From contig NC_089829.1 of the NCBI RefSeq assembly GCF_035046505.1, positions 8,001,156-8,065,155 on the forward strand: 64,000 nt of DNA, written 5' to 3'. This DNA is from Tiliqua scincoides. Lineage: Eukaryota > Chordata > Lepidosauria > Squamata > Scincidae. The number at the start of each line of letters is the position of its first letter. Position 1 is the stretch's first letter. The notes beneath the pieces were generated by a model. The model was given only the letters and a program-made list of their open reading frames with translations, had not been told where the DNA came from and searched no databases. Both the position numbers and the translations under genes were made by a program. Below, in pieces: positions 22,336 through 33,152 of this stretch.

Positions 22336-23347
22336 CCCCCTCAGTTTTTTCAGACTTATGCGTGCAAAACAGCTAGCATAGATCTGAGGAGACCCACAGG
22401 AGGCCATTCAGCCTATGGGGAGATAAATAAGAAAAAAAATTATTTATCTCTCCAAGGCTGTCTGTCTGTTCTCCACCACCAGCAGTGGTGCGGGATATTA
22501 TGGGATAAGATCAGGCTGTTAACTGTTTCCTTCCTCCTTGTTAAAGCAATATCAAGACAACCCATATGAAGTTAGGTATAGGTCACCAGAGAATGCCAAG
22601 GTTTGATTCTGAAATTTGATTCAGAAATTGATTCCCAGAAGTGTTTGGGATAGCGGATTTTTCCGTATTTTGGAATACTTGCATGTACGTAATGAGCGAT
22701 CTTGGAGATGGGGCACAAGTCTACGCACAAGCTTCTTTTATGTTTCATATATACCCTTTATACACATAGCCTGAAGGTAATTTTATACAATACTTTTAAA
22801 TAATTTTGTGCTTCAAACAAGGTTTGTGCAAAAAACACAGTTTGTGATTTAATTTTTTTTTACATGAAAAGAGGTCACGTTGGTGCTCAAAAAAGTTTGG
22901 CATTTCGGAATATTCGGTAATTCAGAGTTCTGGATAAGGGATGCCCAACCTTAGGATTTGGGGAGAGTATATTTGCTAGGTGGGGGTTGCAAGTTTGCAT
23001 TAGTTGATTACTAAATGAGTTCTAAATTGGCTTAGTCCTATTGGAACTCACTTGAGCTGGGCTGGGAGGCCTTGTTCGGGTGTTGAAACAGGATGGGCCA
23101 GGTCTCTTGGGTTGCTGGTGGGAAGCACTGCTGCAAGCTCTCTGGCATGCCCTCAAACCTTTCGGAGAATGATGAACAAACGAAAGCTCCAGTAAGAGAA
23201 AAAGAAAAAGAAACAACATGATAATTAGAGTCAGCAGCACTGCCAGGAAACGGGAGAAATTCTATGCAACTAGGCGAGATTCTTCATCTGTCTCTGGGGA
23301 AGGGAGGAATTAAGGGAGGAACCTTCAGCTCAGCTTCGCTGGTTACA
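22336..23347. other. Intergenic, with a decayed repeat at 22630-22960
   Basis: 22630-22960 resembles a pogo-type element: GGATAGCGGATTTTTCCGTA on one side and ATTCAGAGTTCTGGATAAGG on the other. 23022-23240 has a minus-strand hydrophobic frame that I do not believe is a gene. Confidence 0.4.
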
Positions 23348-23365
23348 TTTCACTTTCACTTTCAC
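23348..23365 (-). promoter_or_regulatory. ISRE/IRF-type element
   Basis: TTTCACTTTCACTTTCAC. On the minus strand this is three GAAA cores spaced by two bases, matching the interferon-stimulated response element. It lies about 310 bp upstream of the candidate copy B start codon. Confidence 0.55.
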
Positions 23366-23678
23366 AGTCTGTAGCTGCTCCTCCGGAACCTTTGGACACA
23401 GATCTCCAGCTCGGCAGCTCCAGCTCCCTGAACAGATCTCCAGCAGCTTGTTTTGTATTGTTTTCTTCTGCTGGAGACCACCCAAAGGCAGTGGGGGATT
23501 CATGGCGAGGCTTTCAGAATGCTCGGAGCTGCAGTGGGAAAGGAATCCATGAGTCCAGAAGTGGCTATAACTGGAAGGAAGACAAGCAACAGGGCTACGT
23601 AGCTATGTCCAGACCGAAGTACATGCACAGCCCTGTGGACTGGCTGGCATGAATCTCCCTGACCTCTCCTCCAGGACC

Positions 23679-23687
23679 ATGCCCCAA
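23679..23687 (+). CDS. TNFRSF14: Candidate first coding exon of copy B (Met-Pro-Gln)
   Basis: ATG in good context (ACCATGC) followed by CCC CAA and the strong donor GTAAGT at 23688. It joins in phase 0 to the exon at 33035, giving MPQ-IFCISLCLLLATELLGLEA, a textbook signal peptide. Caveats: several upstream ATGs lie between the ISRE-like motif and this ATG, intron 1 would be 9.3 kb, and I did not score all other ATG-donor pairs. Confidence 0.4.
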
Positions 23688-24282
23688 GTAAGTGGATCTC
23701 TGCCTGGCTCCAACTAAATGTGAATCTAGTGTACACCAAAGCTGCTGCCTTAAGCTCACCTGGCTCAGGATTTTCTTCCGCTGCCTCTCCCAGGACTTCG
23801 GACATGGGTTTGTTTCAGCCCTACCTGGAAACACCAAGGATTCAACATGGTGACTGCCTCCTGAGACGCAGTGATCGTGTGCCCCAGATCTACCTTGGAA
23901 TATAGCTGCGACTGTGGGGTTTGCAAGAAATATTCAGCACAGGCTCCCAATATCCCAGGGTGTGGGCAGAGTCTTATCATCCCCACTTCCTGTCAGCTGA
24001 CCAGCCCCTCACACCCCATTATTTCGAATTAGAGAGAGTGTATTTGGCAGTTTAGGGTGGTGGAGGGAACAGGGTTGTTGTAACTTTTAATTGGTTTGTC
24101 GCTGAATGAGTCAATGGAAACATGTATTCATTGGTAGGCACTGAGTTTAATTGGTAAGGAAAGAAGGGGGTTGTGGGCAACAGGTGTGCCTTTATGGTGC
24201 CACTCTTGGCGTTGCAGTGACGAACATATTCTGGAGCTTATCTTTCTTACTGATTGTTGCTGGTAGCTTTCATCTGTTAAAT

Positions 24283-24475
24283 TAGTGGTTCCCAAACTTT
24301 TTCGACCGGCACCTCCCTTGACCTGCTGGGCCACTGGCTGAGGTTCCCCATTAGGACTACGATCCTATACATTTTATACGGCGTTTTTTAAGGTTTTTCG
24401 CGAGGGTTCCGTGACTCCCTTGTCTGCTTTCTACAGCTCCCCAGGGAGTCACAGCTGACAGCTTGAGAACCACCG
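24283..24475. mobile_element. Short hAT-like element
   Basis: AGTGGTTCCCAAACTTTTTC at one end and CTTGAGAACCACC at the other, with imperfect flanks TGTTAAAT and GGTTAAAC. Confidence 0.55.
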
Positions 24476-24829
24476 GGTTAAACTGAAAGTGAGCCTGCAC
24501 GGAGAGAGTTCCTTAAATTGAAATGCTGATAACCTGCAAATGTATTTTCTTTTAACTGATTAGCTAAGCGACAAACTCACAGATAGAGGAGTAAGAAACT
24601 AAAGAGGGTTTGCTTGATCATTCAGGAAAGGGAACCAAGTTTGCCTCAGATTGCATCAACGGGAACTCTCTGCTTTTTGGCTCCGGACGATATAATTTTC
24701 TCACTCTCGACATGCTGCATCCCAAACTGGTTTTGACAAGTCCTCCCCGCTCCGATTCCCACAGAAGGCTGGGTCCATGTTCAGCATGTACACCCTGATC
24801 CCTGCTGTGTGCACAGAATCAGACAAGGG

Positions 24830-25196
24830 TTTCCAGGGGACATCCACTAAAACTGAGCGTTGGGAGAGTTAGAACTGACAAAAGAAAATATTTATTTACC
24901 CAGCGTGTAATTAGTCTGTGGGACTCCCTGCCACAGGATGCGGTGGTGGCATCTGGCCAGCATGCCTTTAAAAGGGGATTGGACAAATTTCTGGAGGAAA
25001 AGTCCATCACAGGTTACAAGCCATGATGGGTATGTGCAGCGTCCTGGTTTTAGAAGTAGGTCAGAATGCCAGGTCACCAGGATGCACTTGTTGTTGTGTG
25101 CTCCCTGAGGCACCTGGTGGGCCTCTGTGAGATACAGGACACTGGACTTGATGGGCCTTTGTCCTGACCCAGTAGGGTGGTTCTTGTGCTGTTTGT
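24830..25196 (+). mobile_element. CR1-clade LINE 3' fragment
   Basis: Sense copy of the C-terminal coding end (GGGACATCCACTAAAACTGA...GGATTGGACAAATTTCTGG) and 3' UTR (GATGGGCCTTTGTCCTGACC). More diverged than the others. Confidence 0.88.
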
Positions 25197-26061
25197 GTGG
25201 CAATTACACTGCTCTTACTTAATTCACCAGGCAGGTCTAGACATCCTTCCTCGTTATCGTTCTTCTATTGTGGTGGAAAATGGTGCGGTTTGAACGATGG
25301 GGGCGGCGAACCGCTTTCCTCGTTGAGCGCAGAGATGGGAAGCCTGAGTCAAATGCAGAGCGCGGTTGCTTAAATGTCAAAGGCACATATTGGCTAGTAC
25401 CTGTGAGGTAGGAAGTGAGGAGTGACAATGCTCCCCCCTCCTACACATGCTCAACTTTGTTTTTAAAAAAATTGAAAAACGTCATGGCAAAGTTTAAGAA
25501 CAAAAACCTTCCCAGGCAAGCACTCACCTGTCGTACTGCCCTGTATGGGGAAGGAGCGCTCAGCTAATTGCTGATCTGCACTTGACCTGGTATTTTCTTC
25601 AGGGTGTCATAGCTTCCTTGATGCCATACCTGGGGGTGATTTGTTATTCTTTTCTTGCTGTCTGTTTCTGACAGCCCTCCAGAGATGTGGGAGGTCCCAC
25701 GTGGCAGGAGCACTGGAGCTGAGTGAGGAATGCTCCATGGAGCTGTTGCACCTGCGCTGGGCAGGTGGCAACTTCTAGTTTCAGAGTAGCTAAGATGGCT
25801 CTTCTAAGGGGCCCTGTTCCAGGGCATGTCTTGCCCTGTCTTTCAAGTAGACCAGATATAAGGGAGGCTGTGGGCTGACCCAGATCTTTAGCACTGACTG
25901 ACAGTATGGACCTTTTATCGATGCCGTGGAACTTATCATCCCACCTGCTGCTTCTGATGTCTGGGGTGATCAAGGAAGGCCGGACCTGGGGTGCGTTCCT
26001 GGAGAGGCATAAGTTCTGCCCATTGAAGCCCTTTCAGATGGTGTCACCTGGGCATCCCTGG
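25197..26061. other. Intron 1 candidate region, no feature recognised
   Basis: Unique-looking sequence. No domain or repeat family identified. Confidence 0.4.
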
Positions 26062-26228
26062 GCCACTCAATGGAACAGCACGGGTTGTGCATTCAAAGGA
26101 CCCCACATTCAGTCCCTGGCATCTTCACAGAAGGCTGGGAAGAACCTCCCCTTCTGTCTGAAACCCTGGAGAACTGCAGTCAGTCAGGGTTGACAGTTCT
26201 GAGACGGATCAAGGGTCTGACTCTGCAT
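26062..26228 (+). mobile_element. Type-2 squamate SINE
   Basis: GCATTCAAAGGACCCCACAT as tRNA-like head, then CTGGAGAACTGCAGTCAGTC and GGGTCTGACTCTGCATATGG. Confidence 0.6.
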
Positions 26229-26477
26229 ATGGGAACTTATTTATTTATTTTATGTTTCACATTTTTATACCGCCCTTCCTCCAAGGAGCTCAGGAGCGGT
26301 GTACACAGCTGCTCCCCTCCTTTTGTCCTCACAACAACCCTGTGAGGTAGGTGAGGCTGAGAGAAAGTGACTGACCCAAGGTCACCCAGGAAGCTTCATG
26401 GCTGAGGGGGGGATTTGAACCTGGTTCTTCCAGGTCTAAGTTCACCTCCCAAACCACCACACCACCTTGGCTCTTAG
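26229..26477 (-). mobile_element. MIR-like SINE, antisense
   Basis: The minus strand reads from a tRNA-like head (GGTGTGGTGGTTTGGGAGG, GGTTCAAATCCCC) through the core TGACCTTGGGTCAGTCACTT and CTCACCTACCTCACAGGGTT to a GGGCGGTATAAAAATG tail and (AATA)n. Confidence 0.75.
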
Positions 26478-26960
26478 GCAGTCCTCATTTCTCCAGGGAG
26501 CCATTGTGGGATCTGCTCCTCTTCCTTTTCAGAGGAGTCCTCATTGGGCTTGAGGTGGTAGCATGGCTGAGTCCTGACCCCCAACACACTATGGAGGTAA
26601 ATAGGGATTTGCAGCCCCCCCCCCCCAACAAATGTCTCTACTTTCAAAGAAATGCATCTTCCCTAATGGAATACCCCTGCAGCACCAGAAAATTCCCCCT
26701 TCTTTTCTCTCCCCGGTCTCCAGCACATCATGCACTGAAGGCAGAAAGAAATCCCCAGCTTTTCATGTCATTTCCCTGCAATAGCAGAAGTAGTGACAAA
26801 ATTCTGGGTAAAAAAAGAGGTCATCGACACCTCTGTTTGGTTCTTCCCTGAACAGTCGGGCAATGCACCCCATCTGTGTCCAATCATATGCAGCCTGTGA
26901 TGAAAGACTGGATGCGTTTGCAGACTGTCAGAGAAAAATGTGACTGGACTGTCCTAAGGG

Positions 26961-27174
26961 CAGTGGCGTAGCTAGAGGGGGGGTGCAACACACTATGTTT
27001 TGCATGGGGTCCCACTGCAGCGTGCAAGGAGCCTCTCCTCTTTGGAGCCAGGTGTACACCTCCGTTTTGATCTCCCCACCTGGAATGGCTTCAAAGGGGA
27101 GGGGGCGCTCTTGCATGCTGCAGTAAGGCTCCCTGCAAAACTTAGTGCTTTGCCCCTCCCCAGCTATGCCACTG
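26961..27174. mobile_element. hAT MITE (CAGTGGCGTAGCTAG family)
   Basis: Ends CAGTGGCGTAGCTAGAGG and CCAGCTATGCCACTG; flanks CCTAAGGG and CCTAAGAG. Same family as 38951-39131. Confidence 0.85.
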
Positions 27175-27182
27175 CCTAAGAG

Positions 27183-28078
27183 TTTAGTACTTGGTTCTTT
27201 GGCATGTAGCCTCCTCCCTTCCAGTTCTTAGCTTGATCATACACCCCCTCCTGTGCTATTGTTAGTTTCAGGAAGCTTCCATTGAAAGTCAACGATTAAA
27301 AGGCCAAATTTCAAACACCAGGCACAGTCAGTTCTCTTGGTGCCCCTAAATTCGAGATTATTTTTTTCCTCTGCTTCCTGTTTACGGATCCTGAAATTCC
27401 CCTTCCCAGAGTCCAATTCTTTGTTTATATTTGTTCGGATAGGTGGACACCAGGCTCCATCTTGTGGACAAACCTGAAAAACACAGGGGTCTTACGGAGA
27501 TGTCCAGCTGCCCCCCACCTCACCACTCCATACCATCTAAATGCAACCTCTGTGCGTCTTCTGTTCCAGCCACTTGCACCCTGAGTTGAGATCTGTGTTT
27601 TCTTGTGGAGTTGATTGTCCAGATTTATTTTAAGCAGGCAAGGAGAAAGTTCAAAGTGATCTTAGGAGAACATTTCCTTCTTCTGCTCTATCATGCTGAG
27701 TTACCCCAATCTGTTCAACTCAGAGGGTTAGCATCAATGGGCGGTGGCTGAAGGACCTGATCCCAAAGACCACCTCTGTGCCTATAACTTTCATGTGGCA
27801 TTGGGGCAGCAACTCCTTCAAGGTCCACCTAGGCAGGAAGGCGCCCATGGAGGGCAGTTCACCAAGGGTTTTGTGAAATATGGACCTGGTTGTGCTCCTG
27901 CTTTCAATCCACTCCTTATAACGCCCCTTTCAACCTGAAGTTCCAGTTCATCTCTGTGGTCCCACATCTTCTCTCTTCCTCCAAATGCCAGTTTCAAATC
28001 TATGTCTTCCACAAATCCTTTCTCTTCCATCCCTCTCCATCCAGTCTCCATCCCTCTGCTGAAATGATTCCTATAGTC
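27183..28078. other. Intron 1 candidate region, no feature recognised
   Basis: No recognisable gene or repeat. Only short frames. Confidence 0.4.
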
Positions 28079-28511
28079 CAGGGGTGCCCAAAGTTTTTGG
28101 CTGGAGGGCCACATCATCTCTCTGACACTGTGTAAAAAGAATCAATTTACATTTAAAATTTGAATAAATTTACATATGTTTACATAAAAGAATATATTAA
28201 AGATGAACTTGTATGATTGAATGAATGTCTTGCAATAGCTCAAGGCCTATAAAAGGCCTTGCACAAAGCAAGGCTAGCCTTTCCTTCGCTGCCGCTGCTG
28301 CATCACAGACGTGAAACAGCAAGCAGTGGAGGGAGCCCTCATCCCACAGCTCATGCGAGAGGTCAAGCAGTCACCCTCACGCTGAGAGCCGTTGCATCGG
28401 GCCAGTTGTGGAGGGCCAGAGGCTCATTGGAGACTGGGGTCTCCCCGAGGACCGCATTGAGAGGCCTTGAGGGCCGCAAGTGGCCCCAGGGCCGGGGTTT
28501 GGTCACCCCTG
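28079..28511. mobile_element. hAT-type element (GAGGGCCACATCATC family)
   Basis: Ends CAGGGGTGCCCAAAG and GTTTGGTCACCCCTG; flanks CTATAGTC and CTATGTTC (6 of 8). Close to 11091-11556 over its length. Confidence 0.85.
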
Positions 28512-28785
28512 CTATGTTCCAATCCTACTTAAATCCCCATGCAGTGGCAAGGGCTATGCTGCATCCCATGGGGGATTTTTGGTTGTTGGAGGTCTCCTCA
28601 GGGGCAGGGGATATTTGTCCCCATTTCCTGGGGGTAAGCCACAGCAGCCACAATGTGAACTTGGACCTGTGCTGGTGATATTGGACCTGCACAGGACTTG
28701 TGCTGCCATTGCTGAACCTGCTTTCTCTTGGGCTTGGTCTGCCCACCCCACCCCATTCTTCCTTCCTTTGTCCCTTAGGGTGCAT

Positions 28786-28993
28786 GTGAATAACCCTGCT
28801 TACTAAAGTTCTGAGGTTCAGTCCTTAGCATCTCTGGGCAACATTGGGGAAGACCCCTCTTGGGGAGCCTGGAGAGCTGCTGCCAGTTAGTGCTGGAAGC
28901 AGTGAAGAGGACAGACTCCGCTGACTCACTGTTGAAAGCCTCAGCTAGATAGCTCAAGGTATGACTCAGCAGAAGGCAGCTTCCTTTGAGAGG
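28786..28993 (+). mobile_element. Type-2 squamate SINE
   Basis: AGTTCTGAGGTTCAGTCC head, CTGGAGAGCTGCTGCCAGTT body and AGAAGGCAGCTTCC tail. Confidence 0.6.
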
Positions 28994-29201
28994 AACAACT
29001 CTGCATGTGGTTCATTTGTATTTTTGAGGCATATTTGTCAGTCTGAGGTGTCAGTATGAGTAAGGAGCAGTACTTTTGATGAGTAGATAATTCATCAGTT
29101 GTTTTTTTTTTTAACTGTCTCATTCAGACACTTTCTTTGAAAAGCAGCTCCGAAACCTGCTCACTCAGATACATGGTAAAAACCATGGTAATGATTTCAC
29201 C

Positions 29202-29564
29202 CAGTGTTTCTCAAACTGTGGGCCAGGACCCACTAGGTGGGTCGTGAGCCAATTTCAGGCGGATCCCCATTCATTTCAGTATTTTATTTTTAATATATTA
29301 GACGATGCTATCATGGTATGTGACTGCATTTGGGGAAATGTTACAGACCTATACTTTTAAAAAGCTACTAAGTATATTCTTTTAACAATGACAGTCAATG
29401 GGACTTACTCCTGGGTAAGTGTGGATAGGACTGCAGCCTAGGATTGAGAAAAAAATGTTCCTGCTTGATGATGTCACTTCCGGTCATGACATCACTTCCG
29501 GTGGGTCCTGACAGATTCTCATTCTAAAAAGTGGGTCCCAATGCTAAATGTGTGAGAACCACCA
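29202..29564. mobile_element. hAT element (AGTGATGTCATGA family)
   Basis: CAGTGTTTCTCAAACTGTGG at the left and CTAAATGTGTGAGAACCACC at the right; flanks ATTTCACC (29194-29201) and ATTTAACC (29565-29572). The right flank overlaps the TTAA of the adjoining piggyBac-like MITE. Confidence 0.85.
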
Positions 29565-29566
29565 AT

Positions 29567-29647
29567 TTAACCTGTTTTTGCCCCGCCCACAGGTATTCAC
29601 ACTTGGTCCCTGTTGCATATACGCAACATTGGGCGGAAATGGCTTAA
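29567..29647. mobile_element. piggyBac-like MITE with TTAA flanks
   Basis: TTAA at 29567-29570 and 29644-29647. Internal phrase TTGGTCCCTGTTGCATATAC, then GGGCGGAAATGGC. Confidence 0.75.
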
Positions 29648-30299
29648 CCTGAGAAAACAAAGTGAATCTGTTGACCTTGGAACACTTAAAGGGTTCTTTT
29701 CTCTTGCAAACAAAATACGCAGGGCAGGAAAAGCAGAACAAAACGGGGAAATGAGAGTCATTGTGCAATGGCTAATTAAGCGCCCTGGTGTTGAAACCAT
29801 TTCTTTTGAAGCAATTTCCACTTTTTGTGTTTTGGGGTTCGTTTCTGGCTCAGAACTGGTGGGGGCCTGCCAAGGAACATCACGTACCTTTATCACTTAT
29901 TTGCTGTTTTCCTGTATCTGTGAGAGGAGGTGATGCTTAGTCCCAGCTGGAGAAGCTGCAACCACTGGTGTGGCTTCAGCCAGAGCTGGGATTATGACAA
30001 GCAGATTTCCCCCATTCACTTCCTTTCTCGTTCCTCTGGTTTGCTCTGCCTTCTGCTCTCCCTGAATTTTGGTTTAACTGGGGGTTTGTTTGGATGACAC
30101 ATTTGCCCCTTCGCTGGCCCCGTGTAAATTACAGACATGCATCTAACATTGTGCGCATGTCCTAGCATGTGTCCCCTCCCTTCCTGGTTATGTAATTATG
30201 TGGGGTTTTGCATCCAAAATACCCCTTTGCCTATGCAGAGGTCCAGTTCTGATGACCTCTCCCCACCCAACTACAGTACCAATGAAGCAAAAGGAGGGG
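29648..30299. other. Intron 1 candidate region, no feature recognised
   Basis: Unique-looking. No domain in any frame that I recognise. Confidence 0.4.
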
Positions 30300-30700
30300 T
30301 CAGGACGCCTTTAAAAGAGGATTAGACACGTTTCTGGAGGAAAAATCCATTATGGATTACAAGCCATGATGTGCATGTGCAACCTCCTGATTTTAGAAAT
30401 GGGCTATGTCAGATGCAAGGGAGGCCACCAGGATGAGGTCTCTTGTTATCTGGTGTGCTCCCTGGGCATTTGGTGGGCCACTGTGAGATACAGGAAGCTG
30501 GACTAGATGGGCCTATGGCCTGATCCAGTGGGGCTGTTCTTATGTTCTTAAACTACAATTCCCAGGAAGCCTTGCAGGTCTCTTGTTATCTGGTGTGCTC
30601 CCTGGGGCATTTGGTGGGCTGCTGTGAGAAGCTGGACTAGGAAGCTGGACTAGATGGGCCTATGGCCTGATCCAGTGGAGCTGTTCTTATGTTCTTATGT
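30300..30700 (+). mobile_element. CR1-clade LINE 3' end with one extra tandem tail unit
   Basis: 30300-30552 is a standard 3' end. After the linker AACTACAATTCCCAGGAAGC the tail segment (CAGGTCTCTTGTTATCTGGT...GTTCTTATGTTCTTATG) is repeated at 30574-30700. Confidence 0.85.
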
Positions 30701-31288
30701 GTTTAGTGTGCAGATACACTGATGCTGGTGCATAGCATTTGGCTGCCTGGAATAAGCATCAAATGGGCCCCCCTCTTCCATCCCCTTTTGCGTTTGTACC
30801 TCCAGTTCCTGCCTTCTCCCCTATTTCTGATAGGTGTCATTTTGCCTTTCTTCCTCTTTAGGTCACCTATAGCAGTAGGCTGCTCTGCTGTTCCTCAGAT
30901 GTGGCCCCAAATCTGCTAGCACTGCATCCTGCTTCATGACAGAACTGCGTCATGCAAGCCCCTAATTGCATAGGGCTGGTCAGACGGTAAAAGTCTGGTC
31001 CAAGCCGGCCCAAGGAGCACTTCCAAATTGAATCCCAGAAAGGGATCGTGTGACGTTTGCCACAACTATCCCGCACTCTGTCCATCTCTCCAAATTCTCT
31101 CTTCCTTCGGTGTCACACGTGCAGATGGACGCATATGTGATTTTGGGCACAAGCCTATGCAGGTCTACTCAGAAGCAAGTCCTATTGAGGTCAAATGGGA
31201 CTTACTTCCAGGAAAGTGTGGTTAGGATTGTGGCCTTTCTCTGTAAACTGCTTTGTGAACTTTTGTTGAAAAGTGCTATATAAGTGCT

Positions 31289-31334
<46 letters not shown>

Positions 31335-32525
31335 CATTGATAGAACATGCAGCCGATTGTACTTCTGCATGTAGGGTTTTCATGTGCAAGATGAGCTGAT
31401 GCACCCTAGCGCACTGGGAAAACACTGTGCAAAAACAATCCTGATTCAGCAATAAATATCTAAGCTTTTACAAACAGAAATTCAGGTCTAGAAGTGCCAA
31501 CGTCTAATGGGGAGAGAAAGCTCTTTTCGCAGGTAAACAGTTGCATAGCAACCTGAAAGCAAAATAGTCAGGCTGGTAACCAGGCATAAGAGATCATAGG
31601 GACACACTGAAATGAAGGCTGGGGCATGGAAACCAGTGCGGAACATTCAAGAACAAACACATACCGCAGCCTAATATAGTTATGGTTAATCAAATTGCAT
31701 TTGACATGAGTACGTCTCTTCATTAATAGAGAGTAGCATTTGCAGAGCATTGTCTGATTAGGCAAAGCTCTTTCCGTATCATGACGAACTCCTTGCAACA
31801 AGTATTATGCCTGTATTGCAGATGGGGAAAAATGAGGCTGAGAGGCTTGCCTAAGGTTGCCTCTGAGTTCCTGGCAGAGGTGAGATTCATACCAGGGATC
31901 CGCAACTCAGTCTGTAGCCATGTGTACATGCCATGGCAAGAATATTAACCAGTTTGGGCAGAATAATGAGGTGAGGTTTGAATGGAGGAAACCGAGGCGC
32001 TCAGCTTAGTCACTTAACCACTGCGCCATACCAGCAATCCCTGATATTAACCAGTAGTTCTCTAAATGACTTGCCGCTCATTAGCCAAAATGCCAGAAAG
32101 TGGAAATAGCTTTCCAGCTCAGCTTCTGCAACAAAAATGAAGGAGCCATTATTCAGCTAGCAAGAGCAGATTAAGAACTATTAAAGCATGTGGTTTAGTG
32201 GCAGGATCTAAGATAACTGAATTTACTTGCTGAAAGCCTTATGAAGACTCCAGAGTCATCAATGAGTCTCATTCTTTAGAGATGTCTGAAGAAGAGATTT
32301 TATATCAAATTGGGCTATCTATGGGCATCTTGGCAATTGTTGAGATCAGTTGGCTGGGTTGCCGTTAGAGTACATCCATGTTAATTGCGGTTAGTTATCA
32401 CTGTGAATAATGTACTTGAGACTTTGAGATTCTCCTGAATATAAAACTATATTGACTTGAAAACTATATATAAAAAAATGGTCCGGTCCGGCCCATCAAG
32501 AAGATCAATTGAAGCTGTTGCCCCA
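30701..32525. other. Intron 1 candidate region, mostly unique
   Basis: Includes the AGTCCTATTGAGGTCAAATG SINE-tail module (31139-31230) and (AAT)n at 31288-31333. No gene recognised. Confidence 0.4.
31288..31333. repeat. (AAT)n microsatellite
   Basis: About 15 AAT units. Confidence 0.95.
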
Positions 32526-32705
32526 GGGCCTAATCCTATCCAATTTTCCAGCACCGGTGCAGCCACAATGCAACCCCAAGGTAAGGGAACCCATGTTCCC
32601 ATACCTTAAGGAGGCCTCTGTGACTGCTGCCCCACCACAAGATGCAGTGCATGCCCCATTGGCACAGTTGCACTGGCACTGGAAAATTGGATAGTATTTG
32701 GCCCT
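32526..32705. mobile_element. Palindromic MITE (AATCCTATCCAA family)
   Basis: GGGCCTAATCCTATCCAATT at one end and its inverted form (AAAATTGGATAGTATTTGGC plus CCT) at the other. Related copies are at 43243-43445, 45379-45539, 47381-47553 and 47726-47905. Confidence 0.7.
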
Positions 32706-33034
32706 CAGGCAGCAGATTGATGGAGGGCACCCATCTCTGTCCACCCCTGTTCTTCCTCATCCTTCTACTCCCTGGATTGGAAAAAGAAGAAGGGTACAAA
32801 GATGAAATGGGGAAGAGAGTGTTGAATGAGAGCATTGGACAGTGGGAGGAACAGAGGCTGGCACATTGGCAGAATTGGGCATGCCTCCTCAGGTGTTAGG
32901 CCCTGGAAATGGTTGGCCTTGGAAATGGTTATGTCTTCAATAGTGTTCACATGTATTATTTGCAGTTGACTATCGAGAAGCATTATAGTTGAGCACAGCA
33001 CCAACAAAACCTCTGTTCTCGCTTTCCCCCGAAG

Positions 33035-33152
33035 ATCTTTTGCATCAGCCTTTGCCTCCTCCTTGCCACAGAGCTGCTTGGTCTAGAAGCAACCACCTGC
33101 AAACCATGGGAGTACCAAATCAAAGAGAACTGTTGTCCGAAGTGTGGGATCG
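33035..33152 (+). CDS. TNFRSF14: Copy B exon: signal peptide and CRD1
   Basis: 118 bp after CCCCCGAAG, donor GTAAGT, phase 0 to 1. It encodes IFCISLCLLLATELLGLEA then TTCKPWEYQIKENCCPKCGI. The nearest upstream in-frame ATG (32951) runs into a stop before the exon, so the start codon must come from an earlier exon. Confidence 0.88.

Noticed and set aside
23022-23240. Minus-strand frame starting with a strongly hydrophobic stretch
   Set aside because: The hydrophobic run comes from an AAAGAAAAAG-type low-complexity tract; no signal or family match.
23392-23652. 86-aa plus-strand frame downstream of the ISRE as a protein
   Set aside because: No recognisable domain. Other short frames overlap it, and the region is better explained as a 5' UTR candidate.
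32951-32992. ATG at 32951 as the copy B start
   Set aside because: It is in frame with the signal-peptide exon but meets a TGA before reaching it.
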